Source: Palsa-513 sp050010595 (GTDB lineage Bacteria > Actinomycetota > Thermoleophilia > Solirubrobacterales > Solirubrobacteraceae). Taken from it: a DNA stretch of 64,000 nucleotides. The DNA lies in contig JBEKKS010000006.1 in the NCBI GenBank assembly GCA_050010595.1, positions 1 to 64,000 of the forward strand. The letters run 5' to 3'. Positions within the stretch are counted from its first letter, which is position 1. The number at the start of each line of letters is the position of its first letter. This document shows, piece by piece, positions 40,554 through 49,181 of this stretch. The notes below the pieces were generated by a model that ran no database searches, was not told where the DNA came from, and was given only the letters and a program-made list of their open reading frames with translations. The position numbers and the translations under genes were made by a program.

Positions 40554-41292
40554 CGAGCAAACGCCCGCCGCGGACGCCCCGCAGCAAGAGCCGGTCATAG
40601 AGGCCGAGAGCGAAGCTACCGGCGCGGAAGCCACACCGGCGGAAGACGCTCAGTCGCCGGAGCCTGTCGCGGAGGTAGCGGGCGAGGAGCCCGCGCCTGT
40701 GGAAGACGCCCAGCCGGAGGAGCCGGTCGCGGAGGCCGCGCAGGACGCCCAGCCCGATGAGCCCGCTGCGGAGGCCGAGGTTGCGGGCGACGCTGCTCCA
40801 AGCGAGCCAGCTGCGCCGCCTGCACCGCCGCAGGAGATACTGCATCCGAAGGAGCGGCGCCGTCGCACCCGCCAGCGCGCTGTGTCGGTGGCGGCCGGAC
40901 CGCGCGACCCGCAGGAGCGTCAGGCGCAGCGCGACGCGCTACGGGCGAAGGCCGGCAAGGCCCGCGCCGAGCGCCGCCGGCAAGAGCGCGCGGAGAAGCC
41001 CGCGGCCGCAAGTACGCAGCCGGTCGAGCAGGAGCCACGCGCTGCCGGCAGGCAGAAGACACGCCAAGGGATCGTCGTTTCGGACAAGGCGCAGAAGACG
41101 ATCACGGTGCGCGTCGACATCTCGCGCCGCCACCGTCGCTACTCGAAGATCGTTCGCAGCTCGAAGACCCTGCATGCGCACGACGAGAACAACGATGCCC
41201 ACGAGGGCGATCTCGTGCGCGTCATCGAGACCCGGCCACTGTCGGCGACCAAGCGCTGGCGCCTGGCCGAGGTGCTGGAGCGCGCCAAGTGA
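40546..41292 (+). CDS. rpsQ: 30S ribosomal protein S17 with long two-part N-terminal extension
   Basis: Only residues about 169-248 are S17 (RQKTRQGIVVSDKAQKTITV to KRWRLAEVLERAK), whose usual total length is 80-95. Residues 1-95 are strongly acidic (Glu/Asp/Ala/Pro repeats such as PEPVAEVAGEEPAPVEDAQ). Residues about 100-150 are strongly basic and predicted helical (PKERRRRTRQRAVSV, KAGKARAERRRQERAEKP). The frame has no interruption, and the ATG at 40546 overlaps the rpmC stop codon. The true start could in theory be internal, but no good Shine-Dalgarno sequence was noticed before the S17 core. Confidence 0.94.
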   Translation: MADEQTPAADAPQQEPVIEAESEATGAEATPAEDAQSPEPVAEVAGEEPAPVEDAQPEEPVAEAAQDAQPDEPAAEAEVAGDAAPSEPAAPPAPPQEILHPKERRRRTRQRAVSVAAGPRDPQERQAQRDALRAKAGKARAERRRQERAEKPAAASTQPVEQEPRAAGRQKTRQGIVVSDKAQKTITVRVDISRRHRRYSKIVRSSKTLHAHDENNDAHEGDLVRVIETRPLSATKRWRLAEVLERAK

Positions 41293-41657
41293 TCCAGAAC
41301 GAGACACGGCTGCGCGTGGCGGACAACACCGGCGCACGCGAGATCCTCTGCATTCGGGTCAAGGGCGGTTCGCGGCGACGCTACGCCCACGTGGGCGACA
41401 TCATCACGGCAACCGTCAAGACCGCGAACCCCCAGGGCACGGTCAAGAAGGGTGACGTCGTGACAGCGGTCATCGTTCGCACGAAGAAGGCATTCGGTCG
41501 GCCCGATGGCACCTACATCGCGTTCGACGAGAACGCCGCCGTGATCATCGACGACCAGAACAACCCGCGCGGGACACGCATCTTCGGTCCTGTCGCCCGC
41601 GAGCTGCGCGAGCGCAACTTCATGAAGATCGTCTCACTCGCCCCGGAGGTGCTCTGA
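41289..41657 (+). CDS. rplN: 50S ribosomal protein L14
   Basis: 122 residues from a GTG that overlaps the rpsQ stop codon (GTGA): MIQNETRLRVADNTGAREIL to EVL. Full length; binds 23S rRNA at the subunit interface. Confidence 0.98.
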   Translation: MIQNETRLRVADNTGAREILCIRVKGGSRRRYAHVGDIITATVKTANPQGTVKKGDVVTAVIVRTKKAFGRPDGTYIAFDENAAVIIDDQNNPRGTRIFGPVARELRERNFMKIVSLAPEVL

Positions 41658-41986
41658 TGAAGATCCACCGCGACGACCAGGTGATGATCATCGCCGGCAA
41701 GGACCGCGGCAAGATCGGCAAGGTCACGCGCGTCGATCCGAAGAAGCAGCGCGTCTATGTCGAGGGCCTGAACATCGTCAAGCGTCACGAGCGCCCGCGC
41801 CAGGTGCCTGGGGCCAGTCGCGCGGAGTCGGTCGGCGGCGTGATCGAGCGTCCCGGACCGGTCCATGTCTCCAACGTCGCGCTGCTCGATCCGAAGGATC
41901 ACAAGCCGACGCGGGTCGGCATCGAGCGCGGCGAGGACGGCAAGCCGGCACGCGTCGCGCGCCGCTCGAAGCAGAGGATCGACTGA
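41657..41986 (+). CDS. rplX: 50S ribosomal protein L24
   Basis: 109 residues with the KOW motif DQVMIIAGKDRGKIGKVTRV. Full length. One-base overlaps on both sides (TGATG). Confidence 0.98.
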   Translation: MKIHRDDQVMIIAGKDRGKIGKVTRVDPKKQRVYVEGLNIVKRHERPRQVPGASRAESVGGVIERPGPVHVSNVALLDPKDHKPTRVGIERGEDGKPARVARRSKQRID

Positions 41987-42825
41987 TGGCTGCGACTACC
42001 ACGCATGCGCGCCTGAAGGCCCGCTACGAGAGCGAGATCCGCCCCGCACTGATCGAGCGCTTCGGCTATTCGTCGCCGATGCAGGCGCCTGCGATCAAGA
42101 AGATCACGCTTAATATGGGCGTCGGCGACGGCAAGCAGGACTCGAAGGTGATCGACGCCGCGACCGACCAGCTCGGTCTGATTGCCGGCCAGCGGCCGAA
42201 CGTGCGACGCGCCCGCAAGTCGATCGCCAACTTCAAGCTGCGCGAAGGGATGCCGGTCGGCGTCTCGGTCACCTTGCGCGGTGAGCGCGGCTACGAGTTC
42301 CTCGATCGCCTGATGGCAGTCGCGATACCGAGGATCCGCGACTTCCGCGGCCTCAACCCGCGGTCCTTCGACGGCCGCGGCAACTACTCCATGGGCGTAC
42401 GCGAGCAGATCATCTTTCCCGAGATCGATTACGACGCCGTCGACCAAGTTCGCGGTCTCGACATCACGATCACGACCTCCGCGCAGACCGACACCGAGGC
42501 TTTCGCACTGCTCGAGGCGTTCGGCTTCCCGTTCGCCCAGGACGGCCGTCCCAAGCTCCCCGGCGACCCCGAGCCGCAAGCCGAGGAGCTGACTCCCGAG
42601 CCACCCGCGAGCGAGCCCGAGCGGGAGCCGGAGCCGGAACCTGCGGCGAGCAATGAGGCGGCCGCGACCGAGGGGACCAGCGTAGAAGTTGCGGGCGACG
42701 AGCCGGCGTTGGAGGAAGCCAACGTCGCTCCAGCCGCAACGGACGATCAGCCAGAGGAGGATCTGACTTCGGAGCAAAGCTCCGAGGTCACGTCCGACGA
42801 CGATTCGGAGGACGACCGTGGCTAA
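41986..42825 (+). CDS. rplE: 50S ribosomal protein L5 with acidic C-terminal tail
   Basis: Residues 1-184 are L5, the 5S rRNA partner (KITLNMGVGDGKQDSKVIDA, IRDFRGLNPRSFDGRGNYSM, and the closing strand DITITTSAQTDTEAFALLEA). Residues 185-279 are an added Glu/Asp/Pro-rich tail (PEPPASEPEREPEPEPAAS, ending SEVTSDDDSEDDRG). The tail frame overlaps the rpsN start by 8 nt, so it is under the same coupling as its neighbours. Normal L5 is about 180-187 residues. Confidence 0.95.
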   Translation: MAATTTHARLKARYESEIRPALIERFGYSSPMQAPAIKKITLNMGVGDGKQDSKVIDAATDQLGLIAGQRPNVRRARKSIANFKLREGMPVGVSVTLRGERGYEFLDRLMAVAIPRIRDFRGLNPRSFDGRGNYSMGVREQIIFPEIDYDAVDQVRGLDITITTSAQTDTEAFALLEAFGFPFAQDGRPKLPGDPEPQAEELTPEPPASEPEREPEPEPAASNEAAATEGTSVEVAGDEPALEEANVAPAATDDQPEEDLTSEQSSEVTSDDDSEDDRG

Positions 42826-43003
42826 GACAAGCCAACGTGTGCGCCAGGCGCGCACGCCAAAGTTCAAGACCCGTGGTTACAGCCGTTGCCATCGCTGCGG
42901 CAGGGCACGGTCCGTGTATCGCAAGTTCGGGCTGTGTCGCATCTGCCTGCGCGAGATGGCGCATCAGGGGCAGATCCCGGGCATGACCAAGTCCTCGTGG
43001 TAG
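42818..43003 (+). CDS. rpsN: 30S ribosomal protein S14, zinc type
   Basis: 61 residues from GTG 42818 with the zinc ligands CHRCGRARSVYRKFGLCRIC (Cys24, Cys27, Cys40, Cys43). This is the short zinc-binding form. It overlaps rplE by 8 nt. Confidence 0.98.
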   Translation: MAKTSQRVRQARTPKFKTRGYSRCHRCGRARSVYRKFGLCRICLREMAHQGQIPGMTKSSW

Positions 43004-43016
43004 CTGGAGACAAGCA

Positions 43017-43421
43017 ATGTCGATGACAGACCCGATAGCCGATTTCCTGACGCGGATTCGCAATGCGATCCGCGCCTCGCACGAGACCGTCCTGATGCCC
43101 GGCTCGCGCCAGAAGGCGGAGCTTGCCAGGATCCTCAGCGAGCAGGGCTACATCGACGCGTACTCAATAGCGCCTGCTGCTAGCGGCCCTGGCGACGTGC
43201 TCGAGATCCGTTTGAAGTACGACGAGTCGCGCCGTTCGGCGATCTCGGGCTTGCGCCGCGTTTCGCGCCCAGGCCAGCGCACCTATGTTGATGCGAAGAG
43301 CATCCCACGCGTGAACGGTGGCACGGGGACGGCGATCGTCTCAACGTCCCACGGCGTGATGACGGGTCACGAGGCGCGCGCTGCCGGTGTCGGCGGCGAG
43401 GTTGTCGCGGAGGTCTGGTGA
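43017..43421 (+). CDS. rpsH: 30S ribosomal protein S8
   Basis: 134 residues: MTDPIADFLTRIRNAIRASH, and the C-terminal rRNA-binding GTGTAIVSTSHGVMTGHEAR. Start ATG 43017 (a second ATG two codons later is possible). In E. coli S8 controls the spc operon; no site was sought here. Confidence 0.98.
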   Translation: MSMTDPIADFLTRIRNAIRASHETVLMPGSRQKAELARILSEQGYIDAYSIAPAASGPGDVLEIRLKYDESRRSAISGLRRVSRPGQRTYVDAKSIPRVNGGTGTAIVSTSHGVMTGHEARAAGVGGEVVAEVW

Positions 43422-43955
43422 ATGTCGCGTATCGGAAGAGCACCGATCACCGTGCCGAGCGGCGTAGATGTCACGATCGAGCCTGAGCTCGTGAGCGTCA
43501 CGGGTCCCAAGGGAGCGCTGTCGGAGCGCATCCCGCGCGACATCACGGTCGCGCGCCAAGAGGACCAGCTTGTCGTCACGCGTCCGACCGATCGTGGGGA
43601 GCACCGCGCGCTGCATGGGCTCGTACGTACGCTCGTCGCGAACATGGTGATTGGCGTGACCGACGGCTATGAGAAGCGACTCGAGATCCAGGGCGTCGGC
43701 TACCGCGCGCAGCTCAAGGGCAGTGACCTCGAGCTGGCCCTCGGCTATTCGCACCCGGTCAACATTCCCGCGCCGCAGGGCATCGAGTTCGAGGTGCCTC
43801 AGCCGACCCGCGTGGTGGTTCGTGGGATCTCAAAACAGCAGGTAGGCGAGGTCGCGGCGACGATTCGCAAGCAGCGCCCGCCAGAGCCCTACAAGGGCAA
43901 GGGCATCCGCTACGAAGGCGAACAGGTTGCCCGCAAGGTCGGCAAGCGCGCATGA
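43422..43955 (+). CDS. rplF: 50S ribosomal protein L6
   Basis: 177 residues in two similar domains: SRIGRAPITVPSGVDVTIEP and the second with RGISKQQVGEVAATIRKQRP, then EPYKGKGIRYEGE. Full length, directly abutting rpsH. Confidence 0.98.
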   Translation: MSRIGRAPITVPSGVDVTIEPELVSVTGPKGALSERIPRDITVARQEDQLVVTRPTDRGEHRALHGLVRTLVANMVIGVTDGYEKRLEIQGVGYRAQLKGSDLELALGYSHPVNIPAPQGIEFEVPQPTRVVVRGISKQQVGEVAATIRKQRPPEPYKGKGIRYEGEQVARKVGKRA

Positions 43956-43965
43956 GGAGCTGTGA

Positions 43966-44319
43966 ATGTCAGCGATAACGAAGCAGGATCGACGTCTCAA
44001 GCGCCGCCGGCGCGTGCGTGCCAAGGTCACCGGCACGGCGGAGCGGCCGCGGATCTCCGTCTTCCGTTCGAATCGCGGTCTCTCCGCGCAGCTGATCGAC
44101 GACGGCGCGGCGCGGACGCTCGCTGCAGTCAACTGGACCGAGCCGGAGCTGCGCACGCTGGCCCCGACCGAGCGTGCGCGGCGCGCGGGCGCACTGCTCG
44201 CGGAGCGCGCCAAGCGGGTCGGGGTCGCCACGGCGGTCTTCGATCGCGGCGGCTACCTCTACCACGGCCAAGTCAAGGCGCTCGCGGAGGGAGTGCGTGA
44301 AGCCGGCCTGACGCTTTAG
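43966..44319 (+). CDS. rplR: 50S ribosomal protein L18
   Basis: 117 residues: the basic N-terminus KQDRRLKRRRRVRAKVTGTA and RPRISVFRSNRGLSAQLIDD, ending VKALAEGVREAGLTL. Binds 5S rRNA with L5. A 24-nt gap containing a TACCCT box precedes rpsE, a possible internal promoter. Confidence 0.97.
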   Translation: MSAITKQDRRLKRRRRVRAKVTGTAERPRISVFRSNRGLSAQLIDDGAARTLAAVNWTEPELRTLAPTERARRAGALLAERAKRVGVATAVFDRGGYLYHGQVKALAEGVREAGLTL

Positions 44320-44343
44320 GCTCGCTGCTACCCTACCCCGCTC

Positions 44344-44916
44344 ATGCGTATCGACAGGACAGTCAGCGCCGCAGGCCTCGACCTTCAGGAGCGCGTCGTC
44401 GAGATCAACCGCGTCGCGAAGGTCGTCAAGGGCGGCCGTCGCTTCTCTTTCACTGCGCTCGTCGTCGTCGGCGACGAGAAGGATGTCGTCGGCGTCGGCT
44501 ACGGCAAGGCAAACGAGGTTCCGCTCGCGATCCAGAAGGGCGTCGAGCAGGCAAAGAAGTCGCTCTTTCGCGTGCCGAAGTACGGCTCCACGATCACGCA
44601 TGAGACGACGGGGAGGTTCGGCGCCGGCAAGGTGTTCCTCAAGCCGGCAGCCCCGGGCGCGGGTGTAATCGCAGGCGGCGGCGTCCGCGCCGTGCTGGAG
44701 CTCGCCGGCATCCACGACATCCTCTCCAAGAGCCTCGGTTCGCAGAACCCGATCAACCTCGTCAAGGCCACCGTCGATGGCCTGAAGAGCCTGCGCACGC
44801 CGTTGGAGGTCGCAGAGCTCCGCGGTCTATCGGTCGCCCAGGTCCTCGGCCTCGCCGACAAGCGCGAGGTTGCCACCGACTCCGTCGCTGAGCCCGCCCC
44901 CGAGGCAAGCGCATGA
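44344..44916 (+). CDS. rpsE: 30S ribosomal protein S5
   Basis: 190 residues: LQERVVEINRVAKVVKGGRR (double-stranded RNA-binding N domain), and APGAGVIAGGGVRAVLELAG. Full length with a short Glu/Ala-rich end. The stop overlaps the rpmD start by 4 nt (ATGA). Confidence 0.98.
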   Translation: MRIDRTVSAAGLDLQERVVEINRVAKVVKGGRRFSFTALVVVGDEKDVVGVGYGKANEVPLAIQKGVEQAKKSLFRVPKYGSTITHETTGRFGAGKVFLKPAAPGAGVIAGGGVRAVLELAGIHDILSKSLGSQNPINLVKATVDGLKSLRTPLEVAELRGLSVAQVLGLADKREVATDSVAEPAPEASA

Positions 44917-45119
44917 GCCCCGCAGCACCCAAGGCCGCGAAGCTGCGCGTCACCCAGCATCGCTCTCGCAACGGCTCCGACAAGGCCCAGCTAGCGACCC
45001 TCCGCTCCCTCGGTCTGCGCCACATCCGCCACACCGTCGAGGTGACCGACACCCCCCAGATCCGCGGCATGCTCCACCGCGTCCGCCACCTGGTCCACGT
45101 CGAAGAGCCCCAGTCCTAA
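44913..45119 (+). CDS. rpmD: 50S ribosomal protein L30
   Basis: 68 residues: KLRVTQHRSRNGSDKAQLAT, LGLRHIRHTVEVTDTPQIRG. Full length. The TAA overlaps the rplO ATG (TAATG). Confidence 0.97.
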   Translation: MSPAAPKAAKLRVTQHRSRNGSDKAQLATLRSLGLRHIRHTVEVTDTPQIRGMLHRVRHLVHVEEPQS

Positions 45120-45688
45120 TGCCCCCAGCCCGTAGAGCCACAGCGGCCACAAAGCCCGCCAACGAAGAGGAAGCAACGCAGGCGGACGCGCCGAAGGCGC
45201 GGGCCGCCGAGTATGTTGGCCTGCATTCACTCGCGCCCGCGCCCGGCTCGCGCCATCCGCGCAAGCGCGTCGGTCGCGGCGAGGGATCCGGCATGGGCAA
45301 GACTTCGGGGCGTGGCCACAAGGGCTACGGCTCGCGCTCGGGCGCGAAGGATCGTGCCCGTTTCGAGGGTGGCCAGATGCCGATCCACATGCGGATGCGC
45401 AAGCTGCGCGGTCCGACGAAGAAGCAGTCGATGCCCTTCGAGCCGTTTCGCACGCACACTCAGCCGGTCAATCTTGCCGATCTGGAGGCGCGCTTCGCCG
45501 CTGGCGCCGACGTGACGCTTGACGTGCTGCGCTCTGCCGGCCTCGGCAAGCGCAAGGACGTGCCGGTCAAGATCCTCGCTCGCGGCGAGCTGACCAAGGG
45601 CCTGACTGTGCACGCGCACGCGTTCTCAAAGACCGCGCGCGAGCAGATCGAGAGCGCCGGCGGCAGCTGCGTGCTGATCGAGCAGTAG
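45119..45688 (+). CDS. rplO: 50S ribosomal protein L15
   Basis: 189 residues, about 40 longer than usual because of an N-terminal Ala/Lys/Arg segment before EYVGLHSLAPAPGSRHPRKR. The core with RGEGSGMGKTSGRGHKGYGS and the C-terminal SAGGSCVLIEQ is normal. The ATG at 45119 overlaps the rpmD stop codon; no better start is visible inside. Confidence 0.97.
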   Translation: MPPARRATAATKPANEEEATQADAPKARAAEYVGLHSLAPAPGSRHPRKRVGRGEGSGMGKTSGRGHKGYGSRSGAKDRARFEGGQMPIHMRMRKLRGPTKKQSMPFEPFRTHTQPVNLADLEARFAAGADVTLDVLRSAGLGKRKDVPVKILARGELTKGLTVHAHAFSKTAREQIESAGGSCVLIEQ

Positions 45689-45739
45689 GAACAAGGACGA
45701 GCGTCCGTGGACGCGGCACGCCTCTAGACTCAACGACAG

Positions 45740-47014
45740 ATGTTCAGCACGATCCTCAGCGCCTTCACGGTCCCGGAGATCCGCAAGAAGATCGCCTTCA
45801 CTGCGTTGATGCTCGGGCTCTACCGTTTCGGCGCGCACCTCACCGCTCCGGGCATCAGTGCGAGCGCCGCGAAGTCGCTCTCCAACACGACGGCCGGCTC
45901 CTCGAGCATCCTCGGGCTGCTCAACCTGTTCTCCGGCGGCGCGCTGACGCAGATGGCCGTCTTTGCGCTGGGGATCATGCCCTACATCACCGCATCGATC
46001 ATCCTGCAGCTGCTGCAGGTCGTCGTGCCCTCGCTCGAGAAGCTCTCGAAGGAGGGCGAGGTCGGTCAGGCGCGGATCACTCAGTACACGCGCTACCTGA
46101 CGGTCGGTCTCGCCTTCGGGCAGTCGATCGGCTACGTCTTCCTCTTCCATTCGCTGAGCACCCCGTCGAACCCGGTGATCCCGGTCTTCGACCTTCAGCA
46201 CATCACGCTGATCGTGGTGTCGCTGACGGCGGGCACCATGCTCGTGATGTGGATGGGCGAGCTGATCACGCAGCGCGGCATCGGCAACGGCATCTCGCTG
46301 ATGATCTTCGCCTCGATCGTTTCGCGTCTGCCCAGCGCCGCACAGCAGTGGTACGACACGAACAACCAGGTCTTCAAGGTGGTGCTGCCGTTCCTCGTGC
46401 TCGCCGTCGTCGCGGGCATCGTCTTCGTCCAGGAGGGGCAGCGGCGGATTCCGGTGCAGTACGCGAAGCGTGTCATCGGGCGGCGGATGACGTCCGGCAC
46501 GCAGACCTACCTGCCATTGCGCGTCAACATGGCGGGCGTCATCCCGGTGATCTTCGCTGCTTCGTTGATGGCGTTCCCGCCGACGATCGGGCAGCTGGTC
46601 AACACGCACTGGTCGCGGCAGCTGTCTGACTTCTTCTCGCCGAGCGGGTGGCATTACATCTTCGGCGAGGCGATCCTGATCATCCTCTTCACCTACTTCT
46701 ACACGGCGGTCACCTTCAATCCGGTCGACCAGGCCGACAACCTGAAGAAGTACGGTGGCTTCATCCCGGGGGTGCGTCCGGGTCGGCCGACCGCCGAGTT
46801 CCTCGACCGCATCCTCGCGCGACTCACATTTCCGGGCGCGATCTACCTCGCCTTCATCGCCGTGCTACCGGCGATCGTCTATGCGCGCAGCGGCGTGACG
46901 TTCAACTTCGGCGGAACCTCGATCATCATCGTCATCGGCGTCGCGCTCGACACGATGAAACAACTCGAGGCGCAGCTGATGATGCGCAACTACGAGGGCT
47001 TCCTGAAGACCTAG
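45740..47014 (+). CDS. secY: preprotein translocase subunit SecY
   Basis: A 424-residue, ten-helix channel protein. Signatures are IRKKIAFTALMLGLYRFGAH at the N-terminus, SGGALTQMAVFALGIMPYIT (helix 2, including the plug end), and the cytoplasmic loop KRVIGRRMTSGTQTYLPLRV. A TAGACT box lies 10-15 nt before the ATG without a Shine-Dalgarno sequence, so secY may have its own near-leaderless promoter inside the operon. It partners SecE at 15.3 kb. Confidence 0.98.
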   Translation: MFSTILSAFTVPEIRKKIAFTALMLGLYRFGAHLTAPGISASAAKSLSNTTAGSSSILGLLNLFSGGALTQMAVFALGIMPYITASIILQLLQVVVPSLEKLSKEGEVGQARITQYTRYLTVGLAFGQSIGYVFLFHSLSTPSNPVIPVFDLQHITLIVVSLTAGTMLVMWMGELITQRGIGNGISLMIFASIVSRLPSAAQQWYDTNNQVFKVVLPFLVLAVVAGIVFVQEGQRRIPVQYAKRVIGRRMTSGTQTYLPLRVNMAGVIPVIFAASLMAFPPTIGQLVNTHWSRQLSDFFSPSGWHYIFGEAILIILFTYFYTAVTFNPVDQADNLKKYGGFIPGVRPGRPTAEFLDRILARLTFPGAIYLAFIAVLPAIVYARSGVTFNFGGTSIIIVIGVALDTMKQLEAQLMMRNYEGFLKT

Positions 47015-47101
47015 GTCCCGGTCCGCGCCGGTCGTGCTCGCCCCGCTAGTCTTCGAGACACTCCCGCGGCGCGGCATGTAGGCCCGCCAGGTGAACAGCT
47101 G

Positions 47102-47776
47102 ATGGCCGAACTCAATCTCATTCTCCTGGGCCCGCCGGGCGCCGGCAAGGGTACCCAGGCGGCCCGGCTAACCAACGAGTTCAGCCTGCCGCACATCGCG
47201 ACCGGTGACATCCTGCGTGCCGCCGTGGCGTCCCAGACGCCGCTCGGTCTCGAAGCGAAGCGCTATATGGATGCCGGCGAGCTCGTCCCGGACAGCGTGA
47301 TCACGGGCGTGATCCTCGAGCGGATCGCCCAGGATGATGCCCGCGACGGGTTCCTGCTCGACGGCTTCCCCCGCACGGTCGCCCAGGCTGACGCGCTCGG
47401 CCGCGAGATCGCGACGCTCGACCGCCGCTTGACCGCGGCGCTGCTGATCGACGTGCCCGATGACGTCGTGGTGCAACGGATCAGCGGGCGCCGGATGAAC
47501 CCCAAGACCGGCCGGATCTACCACATCGATTTCGACCCGCCAAAGCACGAGGGGCTCTGCGACGAGGACGGGACAGAGCTGATCCAGCGCGAGGACGACA
47601 AGGAGGAGACCGTTCGCAGGCGCCTGCTTGTCTACCACGAGCAGACCGAGCCGCTGATTGCCTACTACGACGATCTCGGCCTTCTGCGCCGCTTCGACGG
47701 AACGCGCTCGCAGACCGAGGTCCACGATCACATTCGTGCGGCGCTCGCGACGCTGAAGCTCGAGGACGAGCTTTGA
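47102..47776 (+). CDS. adk: adenylate kinase
   Basis: A 224-residue long-LID enzyme converting ATP and AMP to two ADP. P-loop GPPGAGKGTQAARL (10-23), AMP-binding FLLDGFPRTVAQADAL, LID GRRMNPKTGRIYHIDFDPPK. The LID lacks the four cysteines of zinc-type enzymes (only one Cys is seen), so it is the zinc-free kind. The stop overlaps the map start codon (TTGA). Confidence 0.98.
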   Translation: MAELNLILLGPPGAGKGTQAARLTNEFSLPHIATGDILRAAVASQTPLGLEAKRYMDAGELVPDSVITGVILERIAQDDARDGFLLDGFPRTVAQADALGREIATLDRRLTAALLIDVPDDVVVQRISGRRMNPKTGRIYHIDFDPPKHEGLCDEDGTELIQREDDKEETVRRRLLVYHEQTEPLIAYYDDLGLLRRFDGTRSQTEVHDHIRAALATLKLEDEL

Positions 47777-48588
47777 TCATCCGCAAGTCGCCCGCCGAGA
47801 TCGAGAAGATGGCGGCCGCGGGCGCTGTCCTCGTGCGAACGCTGCGCCTGCTCGAGCGGCAGGTGCGTCCCGGTGTCACGACCGCAGAGCTCGACGAGGC
47901 AGCCGAGCGTTTCATCCGCTCGCAAGGTGGGATCCCCACGTTCAAGGGCTACCGCGGCTTCCCGGGCTCGATCTGCGCATCACCGAACGCGATGATCGTC
48001 CACGGGATTCCGGGCCCGCACAAGCTCGAGCGCGGCGACATCATCTCGCTGGACGTCGGTGTCACGCTCGATGGCTGGGTCGCCGACGCGGCGCGTACCG
48101 TTCCGGTCGGGCCCGCCAGTGCGCTCGCGTCGCACCTGCTGGAGGCGACCGAGCGGGCGCTGCACGAGGGCATCGCGCAGTGCGTCGATGGGAATCGCCT
48201 CGGCGATGTCTCGCACGCAATCCAGGCCTCGGCGGAGGGCGACGGGCTGCACGTCGTCCGCTCGCTCGTCGGCCACGGAATCGGCCGCGAGATGCACGAG
48301 GACCCGCAGATCCCGAACTTCGGTGAGCCGGGCACGGGTCCGCGACTGCACAACGGCATGGTTCTCGCGATCGAGCCGATGACGACGATCGGCACGACCG
48401 AGATCGTGACCTCCGATGATGGCTGGGCGATCTACTCCAAAGACGGCTCGCTCGCCGCGCACTTCGAGTTCACGGTCGCGATCACGCCTGAAGGCCCGCG
48501 GATCCTCACTCCCTGGCATCTCGATACGGGCGACGCCGCTCCGCAAAAGGACCTTGCTAATATTGGCGGTCGCGCTCGGGTCACCTAG
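47773..48588 (+). CDS. map: type I methionine aminopeptidase
   Basis: 271 residues from TTG 47773. It removes the initiator Met. Metal ligands are in DVGVTLDGWVADAARTVPVG (two Asp), GHGIGREMHEDP (His), EPMTT (Glu) and HFEFTVAI (Glu). The usual length is about 255; the C-terminus has a short extra segment. In most bacteria infA follows; here the next gene is rpmJ after 88 nt. Confidence 0.97.
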   Translation: MIIRKSPAEIEKMAAAGAVLVRTLRLLERQVRPGVTTAELDEAAERFIRSQGGIPTFKGYRGFPGSICASPNAMIVHGIPGPHKLERGDIISLDVGVTLDGWVADAARTVPVGPASALASHLLEATERALHEGIAQCVDGNRLGDVSHAIQASAEGDGLHVVRSLVGHGIGREMHEDPQIPNFGEPGTGPRLHNGMVLAIEPMTTIGTTEIVTSDDGWAIYSKDGSLAAHFEFTVAITPEGPRILTPWHLDTGDAAPQKDLANIGGRARVT

Positions 48589-48676
48589 GCCCGAGTTCTT
48601 CGCGCGTAACCGTGGGTGGTAGCGGCGGCCGGACCGGCGGCCAGAGCCAATCCTCGGTGTCATCTGAAAGGTTTCC

Positions 48677-48790
48677 ATGAAGGTACGACCGTCGGTCAAG
48701 CCGATGTGTGAGAAGTGCAAGATCGTCCGCCGTCGCGGCAGGGTCCTAGTGATCTGCAAGAACCCCCGTCACAAACAGCGCCAGGGGTAA
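48677..48790 (+). CDS. rpmJ: 50S ribosomal protein L36
   Basis: 37 residues: MKVRPSVKPMCEKCKIVRRR, then GRVLVICKNPRHKQRQG. The zinc ligands are Cys11, Cys14, Cys27 and His32. AAAGG lies 6 nt before the ATG. It is 7 nt from rpsM. Confidence 0.97.
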   Translation: MKVRPSVKPMCEKCKIVRRRGRVLVICKNPRHKQRQG

Positions 48791-48797
48791 GGGCGGC

Positions 48798-49181
48798 GTG
48801 GCGCGCATCGCGGGGATCAACCTGCCGCTCAACAAGCGTGTTGAGATCGGCCTCACGTACATCTACGGCATCGGCCGTCCGACTTCGACCAAGCTGCTCG
48901 CGGGCCTGGGCATCTCGCCTGACACCTACGTTCGCGACCTGACCGAGGACGAGGTCACCCAGCTGCGCGACGCGATCGACCAGGAGCTGACGGTCGAGGG
49001 TGACCTGCGCCGTGAGGTTTCACAGGACATCAAGCGCCTGACCGAGATCGGCTGCTACCGCGGGATGCGCCACCGTCGTGGCTTGCCGGTGCGCGGCCAG
49101 AAGACGAAGACGAACGCTCGCACGCGCAAGGGTCCGAAGCGGATGCAGGTAGCCGGCAAGAAAAAGGCCGGTAAGAAGTAA
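48798..49181 (+). CDS. rpsM: 30S ribosomal protein S13
   Basis: 127 residues from GTG 48798: ARIAGINLPLNKRVEIGLTY, CYRGMRHRRGLPVRGQKTKT, ending with a Lys-rich tail KKKAGKK. Full length; one-base overlap with rpsK. Confidence 0.98.
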   Translation: MARIAGINLPLNKRVEIGLTYIYGIGRPTSTKLLAGLGISPDTYVRDLTEDEVTQLRDAIDQELTVEGDLRREVSQDIKRLTEIGCYRGMRHRRGLPVRGQKTKTNARTRKGPKRMQVAGKKKAGKK

